A DNA stretch of 64,000 nt from Zobellella maritima (GTDB lineage Bacteria; Pseudomonadota; Gammaproteobacteria; Enterobacterales; Aeromonadaceae), in NCBI RefSeq assembly GCF_003075035.1, contig NZ_QCZE01000006.1:1-64000 (forward strand), written 5' to 3'. Made by a program: the position numbers and the translations under genes. Below, piece by piece: positions 25,977-36,374 of the stretch (its first letter is position 1; every line of letters begins with the position of its first letter). The notes beneath the pieces were generated by a model that worked only from the letters and a program-made list of their open reading frames with translations, had not been told where the DNA came from and did no database searches.

Positions 25977-26743
25977 TACTGACCGACAGCCACTGCCACC
26001 TGGATTTTGATCGCTTCGACCCGGATCGGGATAGGGTGATCCGGAACGCGGCCGCCAAAGGCGTGCAGCGGATTGTCATTCCGGGTACCGAATCCCATCG
26101 CTGGCCCAAGCTGCACGCCCTGGCGAGCCTCTATCCCGGCATCTTCTATGCCGTCGGCGTTCATCCCTGGTTTCTCCACGACGAGCCGGCCGACTGGCGG
26201 CAACAGCTGGCGGAGCGGCTTGAGCAGCGGCCGGCCAAGCTGGTGGCGGTGGGGGAAATCGGCCTGGATGCCGCCGTCGATCTGCCGATGACCCAACAGC
26301 AGGATTTTTTCCAGGATCAACTGCGCCTGGCTGCGGACCATGGGCTGCCGGTGATCCTCCATGCCCGCCAGACCCATGAGCCCATTCTCAAGCAGCTGCG
26401 TCGTTTCCGTCCCCCTGGTGGCGTTATCCATAGCTTTTCAGGTTCACTGCAGCAGGCCGAGGCTTATATCGCGTTGGGCTTCAAGCTGGGGGTCAGTGGC
26501 GTGATCACCTATGAGCGGGCTGCCAAGACCCGCCAGGTAATGGCCCGGGTGCCGCTCGACGCCCTGGTGCTGGAAACCGATGCCCCGGACATGCCCCTGT
26601 ACGGCTTCCAGGGCCAACGCAATGAACCCGAACGGGTGACCAACATCCTCGCAACCCTGGCTATACTCAGGGGCGAGTGTGAGGATTCGATCGGAGCAGC
26701 AACAGAGGAAAATGTCAGCAGGCTGTTCGCCTTGCCGGCCTGA
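25973..26743 (+). CDS. TatD-family metal-dependent hydrolase (YjjV-like)
   Basis: A 256-residue TIM-barrel hydrolase of the TatD/YcfH/YjjV group. The metal motif DSHCHLDFDRF is at residues 5-15. VGVHPWF, the Glu in AVGEIGLDA, ILHARQTHE, HSFSG and LETDAPDMP complete the binuclear-metal site. The lengths and GVHPWF variant are closest to YjjV. TatD enzymes are DNases and quality-control hydrolases; this paralogue's substrate is undefined. Its start ATG overlaps the small upstream ORF and retains its own aaaggag 9 bases upstream. Confidence 0.92.
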   Translation: MILTDSHCHLDFDRFDPDRDRVIRNAAAKGVQRIVIPGTESHRWPKLHALASLYPGIFYAVGVHPWFLHDEPADWRQQLAERLEQRPAKLVAVGEIGLDAAVDLPMTQQQDFFQDQLRLAADHGLPVILHARQTHEPILKQLRRFRPPGGVIHSFSGSLQQAEAYIALGFKLGVSGVITYERAAKTRQVMARVPLDALVLETDAPDMPLYGFQGQRNEPERVTNILATLAILRGECEDSIGAATEENVSRLFALPA

Positions 26744-26754
26744 TAGCGCCTGTT

Positions 26755-26770
26755 ATAAAAACGTTTTCGT
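26755..26770 (+). promoter_or_regulatory. PurR/CytR-like operator upstream of nupC
   Basis: ATAAAAACGTTTTCGT matches 13 of 16 positions of the PurR consensus half-sites around a central CG (AAAACGTTTT is a perfect palindrome), the pattern bound by LacI-family regulators PurR and CytR. It lies about 150 bases before nupC, a gene type under such control in enterobacteria. Confidence 0.55.
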
Positions 26771-26916
26771 TCTAATATTTGATATTTTCTCCGCAAAATC
26801 AGCGCCGATTGCCGCATGCTTACTACTCAGTGGTAAGGCAATACGTATAATGCCCAACCTTGATGGCAGGCTGTCCGCCTGTTCCGTAACCGCTCATTAC
26901 AAGAGGAAGGAATCAG

Positions 26917-28197
26917 ATGACATTGATCATGAGTCTGGTCGGGATGGCGACGCTTGTGCTAATCGCCGTATTGTTCTCCAACAATCGCAGGGCCATCCGC
27001 TTGCGAACCGTGGGGGGGGCCTTTGCCATCCAGGCGGGGCTGGGTGCCTTCGTACTCTATGTCCCTGTGGGTAAAGACATACTGCAGGCCATCTCCGGTG
27101 GCGTGTCCCAGGTCATCGCCTATGCCCAGGACGGCATGGGCTTCCTGTTTGGTGGGCTGGTCGGCGATGCGGCCTTTGCGAGCGGCCTGGGCTTTATTTT
27201 CGCCCTCAAGGTATTGCCCATCATAGTGTTCTTCTCTTCCCTGATCGCCGTGCTTTACTACCTGGGCATCATGCAGTGGATCATCCGTATCCTCGGGGGC
27301 GCCTTGCAGAAAGTGCTGGGCACCTCACGCACTGAGTCCATGTCGGCAACCGCCAATATCTTTGTGGGCCAGACAGAGGCGCCGCTGGTGGTTAGGCCCT
27401 TTATCGGCAGGATGACCAACTCCGAGCTGTTCGCGGTGATGTGTGGCGGTCTGGCCTCGGTCGCCGGTTCCGTACTGGCCGGTTATGCCTCGTTGGGGGT
27501 GCCCATGGAATACCTGATCGCGGCCTCCTTCATGGCTGCGCCAGGCGGCCTGCTGTTTGCCAAGCTGATCATGCCGGAAACCGAAAGTGTCGATGTGGAT
27601 GAAGTGAATATCAACGCGGATATCCCGGCCGAAGAACGTCCCGCCAATGTGATCGATGCCGCTGCTGCCGGCGCCACCTCCGGAATGATGTTGGCGCTGA
27701 ATGTGGGCGCCATGCTGTTGGCCTTTATCGGCCTGATTGCACTGATCAACGGCATGCTGGGCGGAGTGGGCGACTGGTTCGGCATGGACAACCTGAGCCT
27801 GGAGCTGCTGCTCGGCTGGTTGTTTGCGCCGCTGGCCTTCCTGCTGGGAGTGCCATGGGAAGAGGCCACCATCGCCGGCTCCTTTATCGGCCAGAAGCTG
27901 GTGGTCAACGAGTTCGTCGCCTATATCAACTTCGCGCCTTACCTGACCGACGAATTGCTAATCGAAGGCACAGGTTTGGCCATGTCCGATCACACCAAGG
28001 CGATTATCTCCTTTGCCCTGTGCGGTTTCGCCAACCTGTCATCGGTGGCCATCCTGCTCGGCGGCCTGGGCGGCATGGCGCCGAATCGCCGTCACGATAT
28101 CGCCCGTTTCGGCCTGAAGGCGGTGCTGGCCGGCACCCTGTCCAACCTGATGTCCGCCACCATCGCCGGTTTCTTCCTGGCGCTGGGGGCCCTGTAA
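26917..28197 (+). CDS. nupC: NupC-type concentrative nucleoside transporter
   Basis: A 426-residue CNT-family Na/H-nucleoside symporter. The hallmark regions are [17 protein letters not shown], the [19 protein letters not shown] substrate motif, and [10 protein letters not shown] followed by [13 protein letters not shown]. It imports purine and pyrimidine nucleosides across the inner membrane. The Shine-Dalgarno aggaagg lies 8 bases before the ATG. It is monocistronic but immediately precedes the deo operon across a repeat-containing spacer, so uptake and phosphorolysis are clustered. A LacI-family operator-like palindrome lies upstream. Confidence 0.94.
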   Translation: MTLIMSLVGMATLVLIAVLFSNNRRAIRLRTVGGAFAIQAGLGAFVLYVPVGKDILQAISGGVSQVIAYAQDGMGFLFGGLVGDAAFASGLGFIFALKVLPIIVFFSSLIAVLYYLGIMQWIIRILGGALQKVLGTSRTESMSATANIFVGQTEAPLVVRPFIGRMTNSELFAVMCGGLASVAGSVLAGYASLGVPMEYLIAASFMAAPGGLLFAKLIMPETESVDVDEVNINADIPAEERPANVIDAAAAGATSGMMLALNVGAMLLAFIGLIALINGMLGGVGDWFGMDNLSLELLLGWLFAPLAFLLGVPWEEATIAGSFIGQKLVVNEFVAYINFAPYLTDELLIEGTGLAMSDHTKAIISFALCGFANLSSVAILLGGLGGMAPNRRHDIARFGLKAVLAGTLSNLMSATIAGFFLALGAL

Positions 28198-28625
28198 ACT
28201 GAAAGAGTGACTTGTTCATGCAGGTTGATGAGCAGTAAACGGGTTAGCCCCTTCGACACGTCATGGTCTAAGGCCGCCTTCGCAGGTTGACAGCTGCGAA
28301 CATTCACCGGATGTTCGGTCCGTCACTCTGCTCGGTGCAGGTAGCAAGCTGCCCCATGGGGGCTCCGCTGCGCCACTGTCTGCCATGAATGGCGGGAATG
28401 CCGGAACGGCTGGAGCATTTTCCGGCCCTGGCGCAGCGGGTCGATTGAGCTAATCCCTATCACAGCTCCTTATTACCGGCGTTGATTCAAGTACTCCTGG
28501 GTATGCGTCGGTAAGCTGCCATTGGCAGTATATACGCCTACATTTGCGGTTAAATGGAATTAATCATCTCTTCAAGGAACCAAGTCCGTTCGCTGATAAC
28601 CTGATAGTGAAGACTGGAGAAACAT
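28198..28625. other. 428-bp intergenic region between nupC and deoC
   Basis: It holds copy B of the dispersed intergenic repeat (28335-28440). The distal 150 bases presumably contain the deo promoter. No recognisable DeoR or CytR palindrome and no coding sequence are visible. Confidence 0.5.
28335..28440 (+). repeat. Dispersed intergenic repeat, copy B
   Basis: The fullest copy: gtgcagg, then gctgccccatgggggctccg, then aatggcgggaatgccggaacgg, ggagcatt and ccctggcgcagcgg. Outer arms gctgcgcca (28368-28376) and tggcgcagc (28429-28437) are perfectly complementary, enclosing two small hairpins (gcca-tgaa-tggc and gcc-ggaac-ggc types). The RNA or single strand would fold as a forked stem-loop. 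Confidence 0.75.
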
Positions 28626-29399
28626 ATGACAGATATACAAGCCGTCGCCCGCCAGGCCCTGGGCCTGATGGATCTGACCACCCTCAACGACAACGACACC
28701 GATGCCCGGGTTGTTGAGCTGTGCCGGCAGGCGGTGACGCCCGTCGGCAACACCGCCGCCATCTGTATCTACCCGCGTTTTATTCCCGTTGCCCGCCAGG
28801 CCCTGCGTGAGCTGGGGGTGGAAGGCGAAGTAAGGATCGCCACCGTGACCAACTTTCCCCACGGCAACGATGATATCGAATCAGCCGTGGCCGAAACCCG
28901 TGCCGCCGTGGCCTGCGGCGCCGATGAGGTCGACGTGGTATTTCCCTATCATGCGTTGCTGGCCGGTAACGAGGGCGTGGGCGCTGAGCTGGTCAGGGCC
29001 TGCAAGGCCGCCTGCGGCGAGGCATTGCTGAAGGTGATTATCGAGAGCGGTGAGCTGAAGACGCCGGCGCTTATCAAGCGCGCCTCCGAGCTGGCTATCG
29101 AGGGGGGCGCCGATTTTATCAAGACCTCCACCGGCAAGGTGCCGGTCAATGCCACCCTGGAAGCCGCCGACATCATGCTGCGGGTGATCCGTGATGCGGG
29201 CAGAGACATAGGTTTCAAGCCCGCCGGCGGTGTGCGTAGTGCCGAAGAGGCGCAGGACTATCTGCGGCTGGCCGAACAGATCATGGGGGCTGGCTGGGCG
29301 AACTCCCGGCACTTTCGCTTCGGTGCCTCCAGCCTACTGGCCAGCCTGTTGCATACCCTGGGCGTTGGCGACAAGAACGCGTCGGAGGGAGGGTACTGA
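28626..29399 (+). CDS. deoC: Deoxyribose-phosphate aldolase
   Basis: A 257-residue class I aldolase splitting 2-deoxyribose-5-phosphate into glyceraldehyde-3-phosphate and acetaldehyde. The Schiff-base lysine lies in [11 protein letters not shown] (about residue 167). The substrate motif DEVDVVFPY and the C-terminal [13 protein letters not shown] are conserved with E. coli DeoC. Ribosome site ctggaga precedes the ATG. TGA overlaps the deoA ATG (TGATG). First gene of deoCAB plus deoD, which degrade nucleosides taken up by NupC. Confidence 0.97.
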   Translation: MTDIQAVARQALGLMDLTTLNDNDTDARVVELCRQAVTPVGNTAAICIYPRFIPVARQALRELGVEGEVRIATVTNFPHGNDDIESAVAETRAAVACGADEVDVVFPYHALLAGNEGVGAELVRACKAACGEALLKVIIESGELKTPALIKRASELAIEGGADFIKTSTGKVPVNATLEAADIMLRVIRDAGRDIGFKPAGGVRSAEEAQDYLRLAEQIMGAGWANSRHFRFGASSLLASLLHTLGVGDKNASEGGY

Positions 29400-30727
29400 T
29401 GCTGCCCCAGGAAATTATCCGTCACAAGCGAGACGGCCTGGAGCTCAGCCCGGAAGAGATTGCCTGCTTCGTCCAGGGTATCGGTGACGGCAGTATCAGC
29501 GAAGGCCAGATAGCCGCCTTTGCCATGGCGGTGTACCTGAACGATATGCGGGATCGGGAGCGTATCGCCCTGACCCTGGCCATACGGGACTCGGGCGATG
29601 TGCTGAATTGGTCCGAGATGGACCTGCACGGCCCCGTGCTCGACAAGCACTCCACCGGCGGAGTGGGGGACCTGGTATCGCTGGTACTGGGCCCCTGGGT
29701 CGCTGCCTGTGGTGCCCATGTGCCGATGATTTCCGGACGAGGCCTGGGACATACCGGGGGCACCCTGGACAAGCTCGAGGCGATTCCCGGCTATAATATC
29801 ACCCCGTCCAATGCCGATTTCCGCCGCCTGGTCAAGGAGGTGGGCGTGGCCATCATCGGCCAGACCGGCAGCCTGGCGACCGCCGACAAACGGTTGTACA
29901 GCGTGCGCGACGTAACCGCTACCATCGAATCCATCCCGCTGATCGTCGCCTCCATCCTCGGCAAGAAATTGGCTTGTGGCCTGGATGCCCTGGTGATGGA
30001 CGTGAAGCTGGGGTCGGGTGCCTTTATGCCCAATGCCTCTGCTTCCAGGGAGCTGGCCGAGGCCATAGTCACGGTAGCCAATGGTGCCGGCACTCCGACC
30101 CGGGCACTGCTCACCGACATGAACCAGGTACTGGCCACCAGTGCCGGTAACGCGGTGGAAGTGGTCGAAGCCATCGCCATGCTCAAGGGTGACATCCGCA
30201 CCGGCCGATTGTTTGAGGTGTCCGAGGCCCTGGCGATAGAAATGCTGTTGGCGGGCAAACTGGCCGGAGACGAGCAGGAGGCCAGAGGCAAGCTCTACGG
30301 TGCCCTGAGTTCGGGCCAGGCGGCGGAACGCTTTGAGCGGATGGTCGCCAGCCTGGGGGGGCCGAGCGACATCCTCGACAATGCCGACCGCTATCTGCCC
30401 GAGGCGGCAGTTATCCGCCCCGTGTATCCGGAGCGGGAAGGTTATGTATCCGACATGGATACACGCGCCGTCGGCATGGCTGTCGTTGAGCTGGGCGGTG
30501 GGCGCCGCCGGCCCGAGGATAAAATCGATCACAGTGTGGGTCTCACACGAGTAGTTGGTATAGGTGACCGGCTCGATACCCAGACCCCGCTGGCCTTTAT
30601 TCATGCCCGCAGCGCAGAGGATTATGAGGTTGCCGCCCGGCAGCTGCGTGCCGCCATCACAGTGGGGGAAAAAGAAGATGCCCCCAGGATGATCTACGAT
30701 GTGATCCGACCCAAGGGGGAAAAATGA
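29399..30727 (+). CDS. deoA: Thymidine phosphorylase
   Basis: A 442-residue enzyme converting thymidine and phosphate to thymine and 2-deoxyribose-1-phosphate. The pyrimidine-phosphorylase signature [16 protein letters not shown] (residues about 115-130) is present, as are the phosphate loop KHSTGGVGD and the [15 protein letters not shown] catalytic segment. Length and sequence match E. coli DeoA (440). It is translationally coupled on both sides: TGATG with deoC and ATGA with deoB. Confidence 0.97.
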   Translation: MLPQEIIRHKRDGLELSPEEIACFVQGIGDGSISEGQIAAFAMAVYLNDMRDRERIALTLAIRDSGDVLNWSEMDLHGPVLDKHSTGGVGDLVSLVLGPWVAACGAHVPMISGRGLGHTGGTLDKLEAIPGYNITPSNADFRRLVKEVGVAIIGQTGSLATADKRLYSVRDVTATIESIPLIVASILGKKLACGLDALVMDVKLGSGAFMPNASASRELAEAIVTVANGAGTPTRALLTDMNQVLATSAGNAVEVVEAIAMLKGDIRTGRLFEVSEALAIEMLLAGKLAGDEQEARGKLYGALSSGQAAERFERMVASLGGPSDILDNADRYLPEAAVIRPVYPEREGYVSDMDTRAVGMAVVELGGGRRRPEDKIDHSVGLTRVVGIGDRLDTQTPLAFIHARSAEDYEVAARQLRAAITVGEKEDAPRMIYDVIRPKGEK

Positions 30728-31941
30728 AACGCGCAATCGTATTGGTGCTTGACTCTTTCGGCATCGGCGCCGCTGCCGACGCCGCCAAATTCGGCGACGA
30801 GGGGGCCGATACCCTGGGGCATATCGCCGAAGCCTGTGCCCGCGGCCAGGCCGATAACGGCCGTCGGGGACCGCTCCAGCTGCCCAACCTGGGTCGGCTG
30901 GGGCTATTCCATGCCCACCGGGAAAGCACCGGCCGGTTTGCCGAAGGGGTCACCCTGCCGGAACGGATAACCGGCAGCTACGGTTATGCCCGTGAGCTTT
31001 CTTCCGGCAAGGATACCCCGTCCGGCCATTGGGAGATCGCCGGTGTGCCCGTATTGTTTGACTGGGGCTATTTCCAGGATGAACGCGACAGCTTCCCGCC
31101 GGCCTTGCTCGAGGAGTTGATCGACCGCGCCCGGTTACCGGGCATACTGGGTAACTGCCATGCCTCCGGTACCACCATACTCGAACAGCTGGGCGAAGAG
31201 CATATCAAAACCGGCAAACCGATTTGCTACACGTCGGCCGACTCGGTGTTTCAGATTGCCTGCCATGAACAGAGCTACGGCCTGGAGCGTCTGTACCAGT
31301 TGTGTGAGGTAGCCCGGGAAGCCCTGATGCCCTATAACATAGGCCGGGTGATCGCCCGACCCTTTACGGGGGAGAGCGCCGCCGATTTCGAACGCACCGG
31401 CAACCGGCGCGATTACAGCATAGCACCGCCGGCACCAACCTTGTTGCAGAAGCTGGTGGATGAAAAAGGCGGCGATGTGGTGTCCATCGGTAAAATTGCC
31501 GACATCTATGCCCACCTTGGCATTACCCGCAAGGTCAAGGCCACGGGAATGGACGCCTTGTTCGATGCCACCCTGGATGAAGTCAAGCGGGCGGGGGATG
31601 ATACCCTGGTGATGACCAACTTCGTTGACTTCGACTCCAGCTACGGCCATCGCCGCAACATCACCGGCTATGCCGCCGAACTTGAAGCCTTCGACCGCCG
31701 CTTGCCCGAGCTGCTGGCAATCATGCAGCCGGATGATTTGCTGATCATGACCGCCGATCACGGTTGTGACCCCAGCTGGACCGGCACCGATCATACCCGT
31801 GAGCATATCCCGGTGATTTGCATCGGCGGCGGCCTCAAGCCCGGATCGCTGGGCGGACGTGACACCTTCGCCGACATCGGCCAGACCCTGGCCGCCTATT
31901 TTGGTACCAGTCCGATGGATTACGGCACGTCGTTTTTGTAA
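30724..31941 (+). CDS. deoB: Phosphopentomutase
   Basis: A 405-residue Mn-dependent alkaline-phosphatase-superfamily mutase interconverting (deoxy)ribose-1- and -5-phosphate. The metal and phosphothreonine regions are visible: [14 protein letters not shown] at the N-terminus, [13 protein letters not shown] with the catalytic Thr, [11 protein letters not shown], and [19 protein letters not shown] at the C-terminus. The start overlaps the deoA stop. It links DeoA and DeoD products to DeoC. Confidence 0.97.
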   Translation: MKRAIVLVLDSFGIGAAADAAKFGDEGADTLGHIAEACARGQADNGRRGPLQLPNLGRLGLFHAHRESTGRFAEGVTLPERITGSYGYARELSSGKDTPSGHWEIAGVPVLFDWGYFQDERDSFPPALLEELIDRARLPGILGNCHASGTTILEQLGEEHIKTGKPICYTSADSVFQIACHEQSYGLERLYQLCEVAREALMPYNIGRVIARPFTGESAADFERTGNRRDYSIAPPAPTLLQKLVDEKGGDVVSIGKIADIYAHLGITRKVKATGMDALFDATLDEVKRAGDDTLVMTNFVDFDSSYGHRRNITGYAAELEAFDRRLPELLAIMQPDDLLIMTADHGCDPSWTGTDHTREHIPVICIGGGLKPGSLGGRDTFADIGQTLAAYFGTSPMDYGTSFL

Positions 31942-32025
31942 GCATGGATGGTGGCTGACCAGCCTCTGGAGCTCAGCCCCTGCCGGTCTATCTAACTATT
32001 TTATAAAAGATTAACGAGGAATTTT

Positions 32026-32739
32026 ATGGCTACACCCCATATCAATGCCGCCCGCGGCGATTTCGCCGATACCGTCATCATGCCCGGCGATCCGCTGAGG
32101 GCCCAATATATTGCCGATAATTTTCTGACTGATGTCAGGGAAGTCAACAAGGTGCGCAATATGCTGGGCTTTACCGGCAACTACCAGGGGCGGGCAGTCT
32201 CGGTGATGGGCCACGGCATGGGCATCCCCTCGGTGTCCATCTATGCCAAGGAGCTGATCACCGAGTTCGGTGTAAACACCCTGATCCGGGTCGGCTCCTG
32301 CGGTGCGGTGCGTGATGACGTCAACTTGATGGATGTGGTGATCGGCATGGGTGCCAGCACCGATTCCAAGGTCAATCGCAGCCGGTTCAAGGACCATGAT
32401 TTTGCCGCCATCGCCGACTTCGGGCTGGTTGCCAACGCGGTGACCGCTGCCAAGGCCAAAGGGGTGGCGCTCAAGGTCGGCAACCTGTTCTCCGCCGACC
32501 TGTTTTACTCACCCCAACCCGAGTTGTTTCAGCTGATGAAACAGTACGGCATCTTGGGTGTGGAGATGGAAGCTGCCGGTCTGTACGGAGTGGCGGCGGA
32601 GTTCGGGGCCCGCGCCCTGACCATCTGCACCGTTTCCGATCATATACTGCGTCACGAAGCACTGAGTGCCGATGAACGCCAGACCAGCTTCAACGACATG
32701 ATAACAGTGGCGCTGGAGTCGGTGTTGCTGGGCGACTAA
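32026..32739 (+). CDS. deoD: Purine nucleoside phosphorylase (hexameric type)
   Basis: A 237-residue enzyme phosphorolysing inosine, guanosine and their deoxy forms. Phosphate and base-site motifs are conserved with E. coli Deo[47 protein letters not shown] and CTVSDHI. The ribosome site acgagga precedes the ATG. It follows deoB after 84 bases without a terminator, so it is the fourth deo operon gene. Its stop overlaps the convergent smp gene's stop by four bases. Confidence 0.97.
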   Translation: MATPHINAARGDFADTVIMPGDPLRAQYIADNFLTDVREVNKVRNMLGFTGNYQGRAVSVMGHGMGIPSVSIYAKELITEFGVNTLIRVGSCGAVRDDVNLMDVVIGMGASTDSKVNRSRFKDHDFAAIADFGLVANAVTAAKAKGVALKVGNLFSADLFYSPQPELFQLMKQYGILGVEMEAAGLYGVAAEFGARALTICTVSDHILRHEALSADERQTSFNDMITVALESVLLGD

Positions 32740-33263
32740 GTCGCTGCCCGTCGGCGCAATCTGCTCAGCAGGATCCAGAGCAGGGCGCCGGCGGCGGTAG
32801 TGAGCGGCAGCAGCCAGCGCAGGCTCAGCTCCAGCTGCTGCAATAATTGCTGATGCTGCCGGAGGATATGTTGTCTGGCCAGGGTCAAGCGCAAAAATCC
32901 CAGCGGCCTGTCTTCCAGATAAAGGGGACGAACATAGGCGCTGCCTTCTTCCCCGTCTTCCTCGTCCCGGATGTGTCGGGTATCGGCCTGGGCCAATACC
33001 CGACCCTGACCGTCATACAGCCGGGCCGCCAGGATCAGCCGGGCCGTCACCAACTCGTCCACCAGTTGTTGCTGTAGTTCACTGTCTTCGGCTTGCAGCG
33101 CGCGAATTGCCTGGGCTTGCGCATAGTCGGTGAGGGTATCGGCCAGTTGGCGCTGGGGCTGCAATAGCCAGGCTTGTCTCGTTTCAGACAAGCGCGTCAG
33201 ATGCCAGCCGGCAGACAGCACAATGGCCAGTGATAACAAAAGGATAAGCAGGTAGCGAGGCAT
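32736..33263 (-). CDS. ytjB: SMP/AhpA (YtjB) family membrane protein
   Basis: A 175-residue protein with one N-terminal membrane helix (residues 4-22), a periplasmic domain, and a second helix near the C-terminus (about 148-168). It matches the YtjB/SMP family, whose gene sits divergent from serB in E. coli exactly as here. The function is unknown; the layout resembles sensor-type extracytoplasmic proteins without output domains. The start is [10 protein letters not shown] at 33263. The longer ORF upstream would overlap the serB promoter. The product is shorter than the E. coli protein (214). Confidence 0.82.
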   Translation of the reverse strand: MPRYLLILLLSLAIVLSAGWHLTRLSETRQAWLLQPQRQLADTLTDYAQAQAIRALQAEDSELQQQLVDELVTARLILAARLYDGQGRVLAQADTRHIRDEEDGEEGSAYVRPLYLEDRPLGFLRLTLARQHILRQHQQLLQQLELSLRWLLPLTTAAGALLWILLSRLRRRAAT

Positions 33264-33366
33264 AACGGGTGTTTTTTGATGAAGAGGGCCCATATTGTCC
33301 CTTGCCTGGAGAAAAAGCAATACGCTACCCTGATGCCCCCGATTTGCATAAACGAAGGACATACAC

Positions 33367-34362
33367 GTGGCGTTGCCAATGGATACATTACCCGAACGGC
33401 TCCTGGATTGGCCTCTTATCCTCAATGACGGCCACTATTTGTGCCACCCCCAGCACCTGAGCCTGGGGCGGCTGGAGCAGAGCGAAGCCATGCTGGTGTT
33501 GCTGGCCGAGCGATTGACCAAGACAGCGCTGCACGCCAGCCTGGAGATCCTGGATGGGCTGGAGATAGAAGCAGAGCTGGTCGGCATCAAGCGGGTGGCG
33601 GAGCGGGAGCTGGTCAGCCTGCGCCTGTCCCATTGGCATCCCGGACTCAAGTTCGAGCTGGAGGCGGTGGCCGGCGAATGGGACCTGGCCTGCCTGCCGA
33701 CCCTGCCGGACAGCCATCAGCCCGGGCTGGTGCTGATGGACATGGATTCCACCGCCATTCAAATTGAATGCATCGATGAAATCGCCAAGCTGGCCGGGGT
33801 TGGTGAGCAGGTGGCCGCCATCACCCGCGCGGCGATGGAAGGCTCCCTGCCGTTTTCCGAAAGCCTGCGCCGACGGGTCAAGGCGTTGGCCGGTGCCGAT
33901 GCGAGTATTATCGAACAGGTTATCGCTGATATGCCGCTGATGCCAGGGCTGACTACCCTGGTGACCGGCCTGCAGGAGATGGGCTGGAAGGTGGCTATCG
34001 CCTCCGGAGGTTTTACCGCTTTTGCCTGCCATCTGCAGCAACGGCTGGGACTTGACGCCGTGTTCGCCAACACCCTGGAGGTGCGCGATGGCAAGCTGAC
34101 CGGCGAGGTGCTGGGGGCCATAGTGGACGCAGATGCCAAGGCTAATATCCTGGTGGATCTGGCCCATGAGTATGGCCTGCCCATGAGCCAGACGGTAGCG
34201 ATCGGCGACGGTGCCAATGATCTGGCTATGCTCGGCCATGCAGGGCTGGGGGTGGCTCTGCACGCCAAGCCGCTGGTACGGGAAAAGGCACCTGTGTGCC
34301 TCAACCACCTGAGCCTGGAAGGAGTCTTGTGCCTGCTGCAGGCCAACGCCTTCCTTAAATAA
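33367..34362 (+). CDS. serB: Phosphoserine phosphatase
   Basis: A 331-residue HAD-superfamily phosphatase completing serine synthesis. The catalytic motif MDMDSTAIQIECIDEIA begins near residue 124, with nucleophile Asp in DMDST. The SGGFT loop and GDGANDLAML (metal Asp) are present. An N-terminal ACT-like regulatory region precedes it, as in E. coli SerB (322). The likely start is GTG 33367 because aaggac lies 7 bases upstream; an ATG four codons later is possible but has no ribosome site. Divergent from ytjB. Confidence 0.95.
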   Translation: MALPMDTLPERLLDWPLILNDGHYLCHPQHLSLGRLEQSEAMLVLLAERLTKTALHASLEILDGLEIEAELVGIKRVAERELVSLRLSHWHPGLKFELEAVAGEWDLACLPTLPDSHQPGLVLMDMDSTAIQIECIDEIAKLAGVGEQVAAITRAAMEGSLPFSESLRRRVKALAGADASIIEQVIADMPLMPGLTTLVTGLQEMGWKVAIASGGFTAFACHLQQRLGLDAVFANTLEVRDGKLTGEVLGAIVDADAKANILVDLAHEYGLPMSQTVAIGDGANDLAMLGHAGLGVALHAKPLVREKAPVCLNHLSLEGVLCLLQANAFLK

Positions 34363-34387
34363 CCGACATCAATAGTGCACCACTAGA

Positions 34388-34452
34388 TACAGCGGTCAGT
34401 GCCGTGGCGGAGAGGGGCTAGGGCGTGTCTGTACTCGGACCTGACCGCTGTA
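34388..34452. repeat. 12-bp inverted repeat between serB and radA
   Basis: tacagcggtcag (34388-34399) and ctgaccgctgta (34441-34452) are perfect reverse complements separated by 41 bases. There is no T-tract. The intervening segment is GC-rich and not itself repeated in the window. It could fold as a long-loop stem in the serB transcript, or be a pair of protein-binding half sites near the radA promoter. Confidence 0.6.
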
Positions 34453-34516
34453 GCATGCTTAAACCCAGTTATTTGCCTGTCAGGCATACTATTTATAACC
34501 GGATACCGATTACGCT

Positions 34517-35881
34517 ATGGCCAAGACCAAAACCGCCTACGTCTGCAATGAATGCGGCGCCGAGTTTCCCCGCTGGCAGGGGCAATGCGCCGAATGCAAG
34601 GAATGGAACACCATCAGTGAAATTCGCCTGGCACCGGCCACCGGTCCCCGCAACAGCCGTTTTTCCGGTTACGCGGGGGCACAGGACAATCAGGTTCAGG
34701 TGCTCAGCGAGATAGCCCTGACCGACATTCCCCGGCTTCCCAGCGGTTTCAAGGAACTGGATCGGGTGCTGGGCGGAGGACTGGTGCCCGGCTCGGCAAT
34801 CCTGATCGGGGGCAATCCGGGGGCGGGCAAGAGTACCCTGCTGTTGCAGGTGATGTGCGGCCTGGCTCGCCGCATGAAAACCCTCTATGTCACCGGCGAA
34901 GAGTCGCTGCAGCAGGTGGCCATGCGCGCCCAGCGCCTGGGGCTGCCCAATGATCAGCTGCGCATGCTGTCGGAAACCAGTGTCGAGCAAATCTGCCATA
35001 TCGCGCGTGAAGAGCGGCCGGCGGTGATGGTGATAGACTCAATTCAGGTAATGCATGTAAGTGACGTGCAGTCGGCGCCGGGCTCTGTGTCCCAGGTGCG
35101 GGAAGCCGCAGCCCAGCTGACCCGTTTTGCCAAACAGCAGGGCGTGGTGATCCTGATGGTCGGCCATGTCACCAAGGACGGCTCCCTGGCGGGACCCAAG
35201 GTGCTGGAACACTGCATCGACTGCTCGGTGCTGCTCGATGGCGGTAATGACAGCCGGTTTCGTACCCTGCGCAGCCACAAAAATCGCTTCGGTGCGGTCA
35301 ACGAGCTGGGGGTATTCGCCATGACTGAAGCGGGGATGAAAGAGGTCAGCAATCCTTCGGCCATCTTCCTCAGCCGGGGCGAGGAGCAGGGCACGGGCTC
35401 GGTGGTGATGGTGATCTGGGAAGGCACCCGGCCGCTGCTGGTTGAGCTGCAGGCGCTGGTGGATTATTCCCAGCTGGCCAACCCCAGGCGGGTAACGGTG
35501 GGGTTGGAGCATAACCGGCTGGCGTTGCTGCTGGCGGTGCTGCATCGGCATGGCGGCTTGCAGATGGCGGATCAGGATGTGTTTGTCAATGTGGTGGGCG
35601 GGGTCCGGGTGGAAGACACGGGCGCGGATCTGGCGCTGCTGCTGTCTCTGGTTTCCAGCTTCCGTGACAAGCCACTGCCCAAGGAACTGGTGGTGTTCGG
35701 CGAGGTGGGGCTGTCCGGTGAAATCCGGCCGGTGGCCTCGGGCCAGGAGCGGTTGATGGAAGCGGCCAAGCACGGCTTTACCCGTGCCATCGTGCCCTGG
35801 GCCAACAGGCCCAAGCATCCCCCGGAAGGAATGGAGGTGATTGCGGTGAAGAAGCTGGACGAGGCCCTGGCTGCCTTGTAA
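34517..35881 (+). CDS. radA: DNA repair protein RadA (Sms)
   Basis: A 454-residue RecA-like ATPase that promotes branch migration during recombination. It has a C4 zinc finger (CNECG and CAECKEW, residues 9-29), Walker A GGNPGAGKST (about 96-105), and Walker B VMVIDSIQ. The RadA-specific KNRFG motif is in SHKNRFGAV, and a C-terminal Lon-like domain follows. Length as in E. coli RadA (460). The serB-radA order is also that of E. coli. Confidence 0.97.
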   Translation: MAKTKTAYVCNECGAEFPRWQGQCAECKEWNTISEIRLAPATGPRNSRFSGYAGAQDNQVQVLSEIALTDIPRLPSGFKELDRVLGGGLVPGSAILIGGNPGAGKSTLLLQVMCGLARRMKTLYVTGEESLQQVAMRAQRLGLPNDQLRMLSETSVEQICHIAREERPAVMVIDSIQVMHVSDVQSAPGSVSQVREAAAQLTRFAKQQGVVILMVGHVTKDGSLAGPKVLEHCIDCSVLLDGGNDSRFRTLRSHKNRFGAVNELGVFAMTEAGMKEVSNPSAIFLSRGEEQGTGSVVMVIWEGTRPLLVELQALVDYSQLANPRRVTVGLEHNRLALLLAVLHRHGGLQMADQDVFVNVVGGVRVEDTGADLALLLSLVSSFRDKPLPKELVVFGEVGLSGEIRPVASGQERLMEAAKHGFTRAIVPWANRPKHPPEGMEVIAVKKLDEALAAL

Positions 35882-35903
35882 ATAGTGGGGGTCCCCCCAA
35901 TGT

Positions 35904-36374
35904 TCAGGCCGGTTGCTGGTTATCCAGCCTGGCCAGCAGGTTCAGCGCCGACACCATCTTGTCTTCCAGCTCGAACCGTTCTTCCAGCACCTCGCCCAGC
36001 CGGTTCAGATCCTGATCCAGCTCCATAAGCGTTTCATCATCGGCGGCTTCGGCATATTTGTCGTGGAAATACAGCGCTTCTTCGGTGTTTTCCTTGATGC
36101 TGGGATAGATGCGTTCGGCTATCAGCCGCGCGTCTCCCTGGGCGGCCTCGTAGGCGGCGAGCACATAATCGTAAATTTCGAAATGGCCGGCAGAGACATA
36201 GTCAACCAACTGACCACAGAACTCCTGCAGCTCTTCCTGGGAGGGGAGGCTTTTGTGCCTGTCAGAAAGGTGAATATAGTCGACCAACAGGTTCTGGCGC
36301 GCATTCAGAAAAGAGTCCAGGGCCTGATGTTTACCCGCCCACTGCTCTCTTGTTTTTTCTATTTTCCTTAGCAT
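35904..36374 (-). CDS. rsd: Regulator of sigma D (Rsd/AlgQ family)
   Basis: A 156-residue helical protein of the Rsd/AlgQ family, which binds sigma-70 in stationary phase and favours alternative sigma factors. Family features: start MLRKIEKTREQWAGKH, LLVDYIHLS, CGQLVDYVSAGHFEIYDY in the middle, and an acidic C-terminal helix. The start at 36374 is chosen because ggagga is four bases upstream; the upstream ATG 36386 would place that site inside the gene. It is divergent from hemE, the same neighbourhood as E. coli rsd-nudC-hemE but without nudC. Confidence 0.93.
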   Translation of the reverse strand: MLRKIEKTREQWAGKHQALDSFLNARQNLLVDYIHLSDRHKSLPSQEELQEFCGQLVDYVSAGHFEIYDYVLAAYEAAQGDARLIAERIYPSIKENTEEALYFHDKYAEAADDETLMELDQDLNRLGEVLEERFELEDKMVSALNLLARLDNQQPA

